NCBI GenBank assembly: GCA_030648225.1
Contig: JAUSIA010000197.1
Coordinates: 1 to 10,917 of the forward strand
DNA from: Ignavibacteria bacterium
Lineage (GTDB): Bacteria; Bacteroidota; Ignavibacteria; Ignavibacteriales; Ignavibacteriaceae
DNA: 10,917 nucleotides
Reading direction: 5' to 3'
Shown here: positions 1 through 7,324 of the stretch, piece by piece
Numbering within the stretch: position 1 is the stretch's first letter
Layout: each line of letters opens with the position of its first letter
The notes under the pieces: model-generated
Database searches by the model: none
What the model saw: only the letters and a program-made list of their open reading frames with translations
What the model was told of the DNA's origin: nothing
Made by a program: the position numbers and the translations under genes

Positions 1-396
1 TATTCAAGAGTTGATAGTAAAAAAGAAAACATGGGACTTACTTCATGGAAGAATGCTCCTGAAGGGAATATTAGAAAGACTGATGTATCGGTTGCAAAAA
101 ACTACTTAAATGAGAATGAGCTTGACAGGCTTAATAGAATAGTTGCTATGTATCTTGATTATGCGGAATTACAAGCCAGGAAGGGGATTGTAATGTATAT
201 GAAAGATTGGGATAAAAGGCTAAATGCATTTTTACAGTTTAATGAGAGGGAAATATTGGATAATGCAGGTACAGTTACTGCGACTATTGCAAAAGCTTTG
301 GCAGAAAGAGAATTTGGAAAATATCGGATTGTACAAGATAGATTATATGAGTCTGACTTTGACAAAGTGATCGAGAAGTATTTAAAAGGGGAATGA
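1..396 (+). CDS. rhuM: RhuM family protein, C-terminal part (5' end outside window)
   Basis: The reading frame is open from base 1 (Y-S-R-V-D-S-K-K-E-N before the first Met at 31), so the start lies upstream; about 131 residues are visible. The segments MGLTSWKNAP, DVSVAKNYL, NRIVAMYLDYAELQA, DWDKRLNAFLQFNE and the ending RIVQDRLYESDFDK are the characteristic C-terminal half of the RhuM family (recognised from memory). RhuM proteins are small soluble proteins often encoded between hsdS and hsdR or on pathogenicity islands; their biochemical role is not established. The stop is 36 bases before hsdR on the same strand, so it is probably in the hsd operon. The Met at 31 should not be taken as a true start because family similarity continues before it. 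Confidence 0.88.
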   Translation, partial: YSRVDSKKENMGLTSWKNAPEGNIRKTDVSVAKNYLNENELDRLNRIVAMYLDYAELQARKGIVMYMKDWDKRLNAFLQFNEREILDNAGTVTATIAKALAEREFGKYRIVQDRLYESDFDKVIEKYLKGE

Positions 397-416
397 ACAA
401 TTGGCAACGTGCAATT

Positions 417-423
417 AAGGAGG
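417..423 (+). promoter_or_regulatory. Ribosome binding site of hsdR
   Basis: AAGGAGG lies 9 bases before the ATG at 433. It decides the start against the upstream in-frame GTG at 409. Confidence 0.8.
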
Positions 424-432
424 TTGTGTAAA

Positions 433-3400
433 ATGGCTAACTTTGACCATAGGGAGAAAAAGCTTGAAGAAGCGATTGAATATTATCTAACTACTGAAGG
501 TGGATATGTTTGGGGAAATGCAAATTCTTTTGATAAGCAACTTGCGCTTAATACAAATACACTTTTTGCTTTTATCAAAACCACCCAGGCAAAGGAATGG
601 ACAAGGTATCAGGCAATTTATGGAAGTGCAAGTGAAAAAGCCTTCATTGATCGATTTTGTAAAGAGGTGCGGCAGGTAGGTATAATTCATGTCCTAAGGC
701 AAGGGATTACCGACCGTGCCATAAAGTTTCGTCTTGCCTATTTCAAGCCTGAAACGGAACTTAATGAGCAGACATTAAAGCTATATGATCAGAATATACT
801 TTCGTGCACCCGACAGCTCTATTATTCAAGCCGGAATAATAACTCTCTTGATATGGTACTATTCCTGAACGGCATACCGATCGTTACGATGGAGCTCAAA
901 GACCAATTCTCAGGCCAGGATGTATCTGATGCGATAAACCAATATAAGTATGACCGGAGCCCGACAGAAGCGATTTTTGACTTCCCTAACCGTACCTTGG
1001 TGCATTTTGCAGTTGACCTTAAGGAAATATATATGACCACCCGCCTGGAAAGTGGCAACACTAATTTTCTGCCATTTAATCAAGGCCTGGGCGGTGCAGG
1101 AAATGTGGGTGGTGCCGGCAATCCTGTAAAAGATGATAATTTCGCGGTTTCCTACCTTTGGGAAAATGTTCTATATAAAGACAGTTTAATGGAAATACTA
1201 CAGAAATTTGTGCATCTGGAAAAGAAGACTAAGAAGGACAAGACTGGCAAAAAGACCGAAACGAAGAGTATTATTTTTCCTCGATACCACCAGCTCGATG
1301 TTGTCCGGAAGCTTCTCAATGACGTAAAAAGAACTGGTTCAGGCAAAAATTATCTTATACAACATAGCGCAGGCAGCGGCAAGTCCAATTCGATCGCATG
1401 GCTGGCTCACCGTCTCTCCGGACTTCATAATGAGAGCAATGACAAGATATTCAAATCGGTTATTGTTGTTACAGACCGCAAGGTGCTTGACAATCAGTTG
1501 CAGGACACAATCTTTCAATTTGATCATAAACTTGGTGTGGTTGAGAAAATTGACAAGAACTCAGCACAATTAAAAGATGCTATTAATTCTGGAAAAGCGA
1601 TAATAATAACAACCCTGCAGAAATTCCCTGTTATTTATAAAGAAATCATTGGAGGAAATAACAATTTCGCAATTATTGTTGATGAGGCACACTCTTCTCA
1701 GACAGGTGAAGCTGCAAAGAAACTGAAGAAGGCACTTGCAGACACAGAGAGTATATTGGAAGAATATGCAAGGATGGAAAACATGGAAGAGGCGGAAAGA
1801 AAAGATGATGAGGATAAAATGCTTGATGAACTTGCCGCACAAGGTCAGCATAAAAACCTTTCCTTCTTTGCTTTTACTGCAACACCAAAGGACAAGACAT
1901 TGCAGATGTTTGGTGAAAAGCAGCAGGATGGCAAGTTTAAGGCATATCATATCTATTCAATGCAACAGGCTATTGAAGAAGGCTTCATTCTTGATGTCCT
2001 CAAAAACTACACTACATATAACCATTATTTCGAAATTATCAAGCAGGTTGAAGATGATCCGGAACTGGACAGCGCAAGAGGTGCGACAGCAATCCGCAGG
2101 TTTGAATCACTGCATCCGCATAATCTTGCCCAAAAGACTGTTATTATTATTGAGCATTTCAGATCCATCACTAAAAATAAAATCGGCGGCAATGCCAAAG
2201 CCATGGTTGTTACATCCTCCCGCCTGCACGCGGTAAGATATCTGCTTGAGTTCAGGCGCTATATTAAAGAAAAGAGATATGATGATTTAGATGTTTTAGT
2301 TGCTTTTTCAGGCGCTGTCAATGATGATGGAGCAGAATATACTGAGGAAAAGTTAAATAAAACTTCAGACGGGAAGACAATCAAGGAAAAGCAACTGCCG
2401 GAGCAGTTTAGCTCTGTTGACTTTAATATGCTTATCGTTGCAGAGAAATATCAGACTGGGTTTGATGAGCCACTGCTCCATACAATGTTTGTCGACAAAG
2501 TTTTATCAGGTGTCAAAGCAGTACAGACACTATCTCGATTAAATCGCACAATACCAGGTAAAAAAGAGGATACTTTTGTGCTTGATTTTGTCAATACTGC
2601 TGACGATATAAGAAAATCATTTGAGCCATTTTATCAAGCGACTATTTTATCAGAAGAAGCAAGTCCAAATATTATTTACGACCTTAGAAACACACTTGAT
2701 GAGTATCATTTGTGGCAACAATCTGAAATAGATATTTTTGCCAAAATCTATTATAAATCGGCTGATCAGGAAATGCCTGACCTTGGTAAACTGGCTGCTT
2801 CCCTGCAGCCGGCACTTGACCGCTTAGCAGCAAAAGACTCTAAAGAACAGGATGATATAAAAACCGGACTTGGCCGTTTTGTCCGGCTGTATGCATTTAT
2901 CACTCAGGTATGCAGAATGTTTGATAAAGAAATGCATAAGTTCAGTGTCTATGTGAAGTTTTTGCTGAAACTCATTCCGAAGGGTAAGATCGACAAAATA
3001 CTCGTTGATGATAAGGTGCTGCTCGATAAATATAAACTTGAAAAGGACTTTGAGGGTAATATCACTATAAATGAAAATCCTGAAATATGTTCCGCAAAGG
3101 GGAACATTGGAGGCAAAGACAAGAAAAAGGAGCCGTTGTCAGTTATTATCGAAAAGATTAACGAGCGGTTTGGTACCAGCTTTTCTGAAATGGATAAGAT
3201 ATTGGCGCAATTGACGCAGGATTTTATGGCAGATGAACGCCTTGTTGACCTTGCTAAAAACAACCCACAGTCAACCTTTGAAAGAATATTTGAGCAGCAG
3301 TTTAAAGATATCGCTGCCCTTCGTTATGAGCAAAACGAAGAGTTCTTCGTCAGGATGTTCAAGGATGAAGAGTTCATGTGTGAGGTAATAAAGCTTTTGT

Positions 3401-3435
3401 TTCCGGAGGTTTATAGGAAGCTCAGGAAGAAGTAA
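433..3435 (+). CDS. hsdR: Type I restriction enzyme R subunit (HsdR), endonuclease and DNA translocase
   Basis: A 1000-residue protein, the normal size for HsdR. The N-terminal PD-(D/E)xK nuclease shows D140 ... E154-L-K156 followed by a QYKYDRSP segment. The SF2 translocase has Walker A HSAGSGKS (311-318, K317), DEAH (417-420), TATP (482-485), TGFD (675-678) and the arginine motif QTLSRLNR (698-705). An acidic insertion (about 437-470) precedes motif III, and a helical C-terminal region follows. It works with HsdM and HsdS, which are not in the window, to translocate and cut unmodified DNA. The start at 433 is chosen over an in-frame GTG at 409 because AAGGAGG (417-423) sits 9 bases upstream. 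All catalytic motifs are intact. A doubled GGAGN sequence (220-230) is a small oddity. Confidence 0.96.
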   Translation: MANFDHREKKLEEAIEYYLTTEGGYVWGNANSFDKQLALNTNTLFAFIKTTQAKEWTRYQAIYGSASEKAFIDRFCKEVRQVGIIHVLRQGITDRAIKFRLAYFKPETELNEQTLKLYDQNILSCTRQLYYSSRNNNSLDMVLFLNGIPIVTMELKDQFSGQDVSDAINQYKYDRSPTEAIFDFPNRTLVHFAVDLKEIYMTTRLESGNTNFLPFNQGLGGAGNVGGAGNPVKDDNFAVSYLWENVLYKDSLMEILQKFVHLEKKTKKDKTGKKTETKSIIFPRYHQLDVVRKLLNDVKRTGSGKNYLIQHSAGSGKSNSIAWLAHRLSGLHNESNDKIFKSVIVVTDRKVLDNQLQDTIFQFDHKLGVVEKIDKNSAQLKDAINSGKAIIITTLQKFPVIYKEIIGGNNNFAIIVDEAHSSQTGEAAKKLKKALADTESILEEYARMENMEEAERKDDEDKMLDELAAQGQHKNLSFFAFTATPKDKTLQMFGEKQQDGKFKAYHIYSMQQAIEEGFILDVLKNYTTYNHYFEIIKQVEDDPELDSARGATAIRRFESLHPHNLAQKTVIIIEHFRSITKNKIGGNAKAMVVTSSRLHAVRYLLEFRRYIKEKRYDDLDVLVAFSGAVNDDGAEYTEEKLNKTSDGKTIKEKQLPEQFSSVDFNMLIVAEKYQTGFDEPLLHTMFVDKVLSGVKAVQTLSRLNRTIPGKKEDTFVLDFVNTADDIRKSFEPFYQATILSEEASPNIIYDLRNTLDEYHLWQQSEIDIFAKIYYKSADQEMPDLGKLAASLQPALDRLAAKDSKEQDDIKTGLGRFVRLYAFITQVCRMFDKEMHKFSVYVKFLLKLIPKGKIDKILVDDKVLLDKYKLEKDFEGNITINENPEICSAKGNIGGKDKKKEPLSVIIEKINERFGTSFSEMDKILAQLTQDFMADERLVDLAKNNPQSTFERIFEQQFKDIAALRYEQNEEFFVRMFKDEEFMCEVIKLLFPEVYRKLRKK
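1975..2014 (+). repeat. hsdR segment repeated exactly at the window's right end
   Basis: These 40 bases encode E-E-G-F-I-L-D-V-L-K-N-Y-T of HsdR (from residue 515), a conserved stretch of the family. They recur without mismatch at 10878-10917, the last bases of the window. Identity stops abruptly on the left side (base 1974 is T, 10877 is A). Confidence 0.97.
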
Positions 3436-3452
3436 TCGGAGGTATTGTAAGC

Positions 3453-3556
3453 ATGGATAATAATAAAAACGAGTGATATTCAAGCATGTTTATTATCCAG
3501 ACGAAAGGCACGAGCTTTATCTGTCAATAATTGTTCTTATCTCTATTTATTTATGA
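3453..3556 (+). pseudogene. Debris of a short gene following hsdR
   Basis: A good ribosome site GGAGG (3438-3442) stands 10 bases before an ATG at 3453, but the frame reads only MDNNKNE before a TGA. From a GTG at 3473 another frame reads a protein-like I-F-K-H-V-Y-Y-P-D-E-R-H-E-L-Y-L-S and onward until TGA at 3554-3556 (27 codons in all). The simplest reading is the 5' end of a former gene in the hsd operon, frameshifted near 3470 and truncated. I do not recognise the family. The evidence is a ribosome site plus plausible residue use; it could be chance. Confidence 0.35.
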
Positions 3557-3743
3557 ATTGCCTTAATGTGTCAATATAATCTGGACTTCTGCATTTGCTA
3601 AGTTTATGTATTTTCCGGGAATTTGGATGAGGGATAAAAACCAAGCATCTTTCTTTATTACCAATGATGACTTGATTACAAGTACATAAAGAAGGAGATA
3701 TATTGTATCTACTGCACACTACATTCTTCGCCCTTTTTCCCAC
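3543..3743 (-). CDS. Small unrecognised ORF, 66 codons, directly after the HEPN-like gene
   Basis: Starts with GTG at 3743, one codon (AAA) after the TAA of the 212-aa gene and in the same frame, and ends with TAG at 3543-3545. The second half has ordinary globular composition (QVIIGNKERCLVFIPHPNSR, then KIHKLSKCRSPDYIDTLRQF), which suggests real coding. No ribosome site precedes the GTG. It could be the C-terminal part of a once 280-residue protein split from the 212-aa gene by a single TAA, or the leftover C-terminus of another gene. The HPNSR stretch vaguely recalls the HP-S-x-R loop of uracil-DNA-glycosylase-like proteins, but this is too weak for a call. Confidence 0.35.
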   Translation of the reverse strand: MGKRAKNVVCSRYNISPSLCTCNQVIIGNKERCLVFIPHPNSRKIHKLSKCRSPDYIDTLRQFINK

Positions 3744-3746
3744 TTT

Positions 3747-4385
3747 TTAAGCATTTGTGGGTTTATAGTTTATTCTAAATCCTTTACAGCTTAAAATTTC
3801 TATAAATTTATTATATAAGTTATCAATAAGGCCGAAATCTGTTGGTCTTATAGTAGTTAAAGATCCTTTACCTCCAAACATTCCTGGTTTGCTAATAAGG
3901 TAACTAGTGGGGAAAGGATATCGGCCTGCCCAAATCGAAAACTGAGTGATTCTTTTTAATAAATCTTCTTCTTCAGAGCTAAGGATTATTTCCTTTGATA
4001 TTTCATTTATTTTGTTTACAAGTTTATTCAGATCATGGCTAATGTAATCTTCTTTGAGGTTCCCATTGGCAGTAATTTCTTTTATCGCAGTTATAATACC
4101 TTTTAAAGTGTTTTCAAATGAAAAACCGATTAGCATCATATATGTACTGCCTATATTATTATATTCAAAAAATAATGGGAGTTTTTCTGAATTATCAATT
4201 AATTCACCACTCGTAAACATTTCAAAAGATTTTTTTACATATACACTAAGTATATCTGCTGATCTTTTTAATATATCGGCAGAATAAATCCAAGAATAAG
4301 GGGAATTCGATGTGCGTTTATACTTATCACGAAAAAAATCGTTAGCGTTATCAAATCCAGCAAAACCTTTAGGCCAATTACTCAT
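3747..4385 (-). CDS. HEPN-like hypothetical protein, 212 aa
   Basis: Soluble, mostly helical protein without signal peptide or membrane segment. The central part (about 82-157) reads YMMLIGFSFENTLKGIITAI ... ISHDLNKLV (H-D-L at 117-119) ... LSSEEEDLLKRITQFSIWAGRYP (G-R-Y-P at 154-157). This order (helix with F-E-x-x-L-K-G, an H-D-L helix, an S-x-E-E-x-x-L helix, then W-A-G-R-Y-P) is what I associate with uncharacterised HEPN-like proteins near defence and toxin genes. I do not see the catalytic R-x4-6-H of RNase HEPN domains, so nuclease activity is not supported. ATG at 4385 has a ribosome site AAAGGA about 10 bases upstream. A broken AbrB-like gene lies just before it behind a strong promoter, which suggests a former toxin-antitoxin-like pair (inference). 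Confidence 0.6.
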   Translation of the reverse strand: MSNWPKGFAGFDNANDFFRDKYKRTSNSPYSWIYSADILKRSADILSVYVKKSFEMFTSGELIDNSEKLPLFFEYNNIGSTYMMLIGFSFENTLKGIITAIKEITANGNLKEDYISHDLNKLVNKINEISKEIILSSEEEDLLKRITQFSIWAGRYPFPTSYLISKPGMFGGKGSLTTIRPTDFGLIDNLYNKFIEILSCKGFRINYKPTNA

Positions 4386-4417
4386 AAAATATTTCCTTTC
4401 AATATAAATATACCTTT

Positions 4418-4581
4418 TTATTCAAGCCCAATATTTGAATCCTCCGGCTTCCTTATCACTATCTTATCCCCATCAAGGTAAAACCCAACATCTTCATATT
4501 CCTTAAGGTCTACCTGGTCAGCAGTACCTTGGTTATGGAAACCTGACCTAAATTACTGACATGGTTTTTTGCTAATCTCAT
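4418..4581 (-). pseudogene. AbrB/MazE-like antitoxin relic, frameshifted
   Basis: From ATG at 4581 the first frame reads M-R-L-A-K-N-H-V-S-N-L-G-Q-V-S-I-T-K-V-L-L before running to a stop. Another frame continues with D-Q-V-D-L-K-E-Y-E-D-V and GFYLDGDKIVIRKPEDSNIGLE, ending with TAA at 4418-4420. Joined by one added base near 4525-4530 they give about 54 residues with the swapped-hairpin AbrB pattern (S-x-x-G-Q-V-x-I-x-K-x-L-L ... L-K-E-x-x-x-V-x-F-Y-L-D-G-D-K-I-V-I-R-K). Such proteins are DNA-binding antitoxins or transition regulators. It precedes the HEPN-like gene on the same strand. Family call is moderate; the frameshift is seen directly, though a sequencing error cannot be excluded. 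Confidence 0.6.
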
Positions 4582-4611
4582 ATGCAACTTTCAACTGGTA
4601 AATTTTACTAT

Positions 4612-4640
4612 ATTATATCTTAGTAATAAAATGGCGTCAA
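4612..4640 (-). promoter_or_regulatory. Sigma-A promoter reading into the AbrB relic and HEPN-like gene
   Basis: On the minus strand TTGACG (4640-4635), a 17-base spacer and a consensus TATAAT (4617-4612). It lies 31 bases before the ATG at 4581. An inverted repeat TTACTA/TAGTAA (4605-4610 and 4621-4626) flanks the -10 box and could be an operator (inference). Confidence 0.7.
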
Positions 4641-4661
4641 ATATTGTATATATGCAATAAC

Positions 4662-7043
4662 TTAAAATTTTTCCCCAGATGTTATTGGTGCTTCACCTAT
4701 ACTTTCCAGCAAAGAATTATACTGATCTTTATCGTTTTCATAAACTTTATTGAGTATAAACTTAGCAGTCTTCTTCATCTCTGGAATCTCTATAGGAGTA
4801 ATCCCTCTTTCAAAAACTCCAAACAAGTGGGAATATTCATTAATAATTCTGTTAACCAGTGTAGATTCAACAGAACTCTCTCCAAGAAAACACTCTAATT
4901 TTTTATCATCACTTATGCTGGGGTTTGGGAATTTGAATGCCAAAAGTAATTCAAGAAATTTTCGTGCGTTGTTCCCAAAATCATAGAATAAAGTTGAGTC
5001 AACAATAGTCTCAATATCAGTATTAGCACACTGATAAATTTTGTGAAATAGATAATTAAATTCAGTCACATACTTCACCATGTATTCTGGCATTTCAAAG
5101 ATTGTACTTTCATCACCTTTTCTTTGAATTATGAAATTCAACATCTTTTTTCCATAATCGCGATCATCCACAAGACGCTTCAGATACTTTAAGAAATCGA
5201 GATTGTGAGTTGAAATAAAAAGTTGCTTGAACTTATTTGTTTTTACTATCTCGCTTTTTATCAAACTATATATGAAGAATACATGATTTGCATCTAAACT
5301 GGAGATAGGGTCATCTATCCAGATAATAGGTTCATTTCCTTTTGTGCTTATATCATTAAGTTTTGCCATGAAATAACAAAATGAAACCAAACTGCACTCA
5401 CCCCTGCTGAGGTGGTAAGCTTTCTTTCCGTCTCGTTGTATTTCAAATTTGAACATGCCGCTTTCACTTACTGCATCAATTGGTTCCAATTTTAAAGCAT
5501 TATGACCGAAGTAGTTATTTAGGTATTTGTTGACTTGTTCAGCACCTTTCTTTTCATCTTTTAACTGAGTTTTTAATTCATTAATTTTAGACTTGCACAA
5601 AGAAACATTAGATTTTACTACTTGTAAAGCTGTATCCGCTACTCTTTTTGCCCCTTCAAGTTTAGCAATTTCTTTATTCTTATCAGAATACCTGATCGTG
5701 TTTAAAAATGTGTTCACTTCATGGAGTCGTAGCCCATTCCTTGCTTCATTTTGACTTTTGCTAAACGAAGTTGTTTTCTCATTTGTTTGCTTTATAATCT
5801 TATTGTATTCAATGATAATATCGACCAAGCTCCCTGTAATATCAGTACAGTCTTTGAAAACACAAGGAGTAGATATCGAATCAAGCCTTTCTTTTAACTG
5901 AGCAATCAATTTCTGTAGAATGGTTCTATAGTCCTTTACAAATTCCTTGTATTTTTTTTCTAGTACAAAAATAGAATCTTTTTCTGAAGCATAAAATTGA
6001 GATACATCGAATGAAAGTATCTTATCAAAACCTTTTTCTTTTCCTTCGATTCCTACAATGAGAGATTCGAGTTTTGACCTTAGTTCCTCAGATTCTTTAT
6101 TAAAGTGCTTATCAAGATTTGTCATTAAATCCGAAGGCAAAACACTTCCACAGAAACCACAAGTTGTTCTTTTATCCTTGTGATGCGCAATACCTGAGCG
6201 AACCCATGATTCCAAAAGTGAATCCTCGAGCAGTGCTTTAATTGGATTAGAAAGGGTAATCTTCTTTTCGATGAGGGCTTTAACCCCATCCACAAGTTCA
6301 GGAAAACTTAAAGTTATTGTTAATACCTCTGTTATCTTCTGTTTAGGTTCATCTTTTAGAAGAGCTCGTAATTTCGGGACTTCAACTGGGTCAATGTCTT
6401 TAAATGAAGGTGTAATTATTTTATCAATATCTGTTTTAATCTTGTTTATATTATAATTAACATCTTTGTAGTCTGGATTCTGTTTTATTTCCTCGTTTGC
6501 TTTTCTCTTCAATAGGTTTTCAAGTTCCTGTTGCTTACTGCCAACAGCGATATTAGCCGTTGTAAAAAAAGACTGTTGAGCTTTCTGTTCACCAAGCAAC
6601 CCAGTGGAAGGTTCTTCAGTGCCTAATTCTATTTCTTTGGATGCGATAGCAGCTTCAATTTCAATATTCTTTTCACCAAGAATAGCGAATGATTGAATAT
6701 CTTCTGATTCATTAATAAGGAACCGAAGATTATCCTTTACAAAATCTTCGTTGAATACCCGAACAGTCTGAGTATGCGCATTGAGATTACTCAATGAGAA
6801 TATTCCATCTCCTTCTATGTCAATCTGAAAATTCACACCTATGTACTTATCTGAAATTTTATGGGTTTCAAGGGCTCTGACAATGCGAGATAATGTTGTT
6901 TTTCCAGAATAATTGCGACCATATAAGATGTTCAGCTTTTTGAACTCTATTTTATTATTCCCTTTGTCTCGAACGTTCTTATCCCAATCAAAATTCTTAA
7001 AGACTGCCATGTTCGTTATGCTTATTATTTTTTTAATTGACAT
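4662..7043 (-). CDS. PrrC/RloC-like ATPase, predicted anticodon nuclease (AAA_13 type)
   Basis: 793-residue cytoplasmic protein built as a minimal ABC ATPase. Walker A GRNYSGKTT (42-50), a coiled-coil-rich middle with C295-G-F-C298 where this family carries a zinc-hook-like CxxC, a further coil, ABC signature LSRGE (545-549), Walker B IIWIDDP (D577, D578), D-loop SSLDANH and H-loop STHNLD (H613). The C-terminal domain has R694-K-F-L-E698 and R732-I-I-N-E-Y-S-H739; the R-x3-E plus distal His resembles the catalytic triad of EcoPrrC (Arg320, Glu324, His356, from memory). PrrC and RloC cut tRNA anticodon loops and are linked to type I restriction systems. Start at 7043 is preferred over 7058 because GGGGGAAGG lies 4 bases before it. 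The tRNA-nuclease role is inferred; other AAA_13 proteins are uncharacterised. Confidence 0.8.
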   Translation of the reverse strand: MSIKKIISITNMAVFKNFDWDKNVRDKGNNKIEFKKLNILYGRNYSGKTTLSRIVRALETHKISDKYIGVNFQIDIEGDGIFSLSNLNAHTQTVRVFNEDFVKDNLRFLINESEDIQSFAILGEKNIEIEAAIASKEIELGTEEPSTGLLGEQKAQQSFFTTANIAVGSKQQELENLLKRKANEEIKQNPDYKDVNYNINKIKTDIDKIITPSFKDIDPVEVPKLRALLKDEPKQKITEVLTITLSFPELVDGVKALIEKKITLSNPIKALLEDSLLESWVRSGIAHHKDKRTTCGFCGSVLPSDLMTNLDKHFNKESEELRSKLESLIVGIEGKEKGFDKILSFDVSQFYASEKDSIFVLEKKYKEFVKDYRTILQKLIAQLKERLDSISTPCVFKDCTDITGSLVDIIIEYNKIIKQTNEKTTSFSKSQNEARNGLRLHEVNTFLNTIRYSDKNKEIAKLEGAKRVADTALQVVKSNVSLCKSKINELKTQLKDEKKGAEQVNKYLNNYFGHNALKLEPIDAVSESGMFKFEIQRDGKKAYHLSRGECSLVSFCYFMAKLNDISTKGNEPIIWIDDPISSLDANHVFFIYSLIKSEIVKTNKFKQLFISTHNLDFLKYLKRLVDDRDYGKKMLNFIIQRKGDESTIFEMPEYMVKYVTEFNYLFHKIYQCANTDIETIVDSTLFYDFGNNARKFLELLLAFKFPNPSISDDKKLECFLGESSVESTLVNRIINEYSHLFGVFERGITPIEIPEMKKTAKFILNKVYENDKDQYNSLLESIGEAPITSGEKF

Positions 7044-7078
7044 AATACCTTCCCCCATTACTTAAAAATGAATGCAAT

Positions 7079-7228
7079 TTATTCCTCAGCATCTTCCCTA
7101 AGAACTGCCTACATCAACTTTTCAGACTATCCATTCCGCTTGGGTACCTACTTTTCAAGTTTAACCACCATTTCTTTGTGCTCTATTTCAACTAACATCT
7201 TTTTACTCAATTCAAGTACATTAACCAT
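7079..7228 (-). pseudogene. 50-codon ORF interrupted by three TAG codons
   Basis: From ATG at 7228 the frame reads M-V-N-V-L-E-L-S-K-K-M-L-V-E-I-E-H-K-E-M and on to L-E-K, then TAG, V-P-K-R-N-G, TAG, S-E-K-L-M, TAG, A-V-L-R-E-D-A-E-E and TAA (7079-7081). The TAGs are at 7148-7150, 7127-7129 and 7109-7111, all in one frame. The composition looks protein-like throughout, consistent with a decayed small gene carrying C-to-T (CAG to TAG) changes. It has no clear ribosome site and lies 36 bases before the start of the RloC-like gene, so it could instead be untranslated leader. I do not recognise it. Confidence 0.35.
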
Positions 7229-7237
7229 AATCAAATT

Positions 7238-7324
7238 TTAAATATTTTCAAACCTATTTTCAAACCTATCTTCAAACCATAAGGTTATACATTGAATTGC
7301 TCTTTGATTGTACATCAAAGACAT
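7238..7324 (-). other. 28-codon ORF containing a 4-residue repeat
   Basis: ATG at 7324 opens M-S-L-M-Y-N-Q-R-A-I-Q-C-I-T-L-W followed by F-E-D-R-F-E-N-R-F-E-N-I and TAA. The R-F-E-N/D repetition is the translation of the 12-bp tandem repeat at 7245-7280. There is no strong ribosome site. It may be part of a decayed gene or of the leader of the downstream ATPase gene; support for it being translated is weak. Confidence 0.25.
7245..7280. repeat. 12-bp tandem repeat, three copies
   Basis: TTTTCAAACCTA at 7245-7256 and 7257-7268, then a diverged TCTTCAAACCAT at 7269-7280. The period of 12 keeps any reading frame. Copies are directly adjacent with no spacers, so this is not a CRISPR array. Confidence 0.85.

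Noticed and set aside
31..33. ATG 31 as the start of the RhuM-like gene
   Set aside because: The frame is open and family-like up to base 1, so the gene begins before the window.
1570..2236. Overlapping long frames inside hsdR (1570-1950 minus, 1736-2236 plus)
   Set aside because: Both lie wholly within the confirmed HsdR coding frame, have no ribosome site and have unnatural composition.
7079..7228. Recoding of TAG as a sense codon in this genome
   Set aside because: The RloA-like, 214-aa and 66-codon frames end in TAG, and the 1000 codons of hsdR contain none in frame; decay of a small gene is simpler.
7245..7280. CRISPR-like repeat array
   Set aside because: Units are 12 bp and directly adjacent with no spacers; it is a plain tandem repeat.
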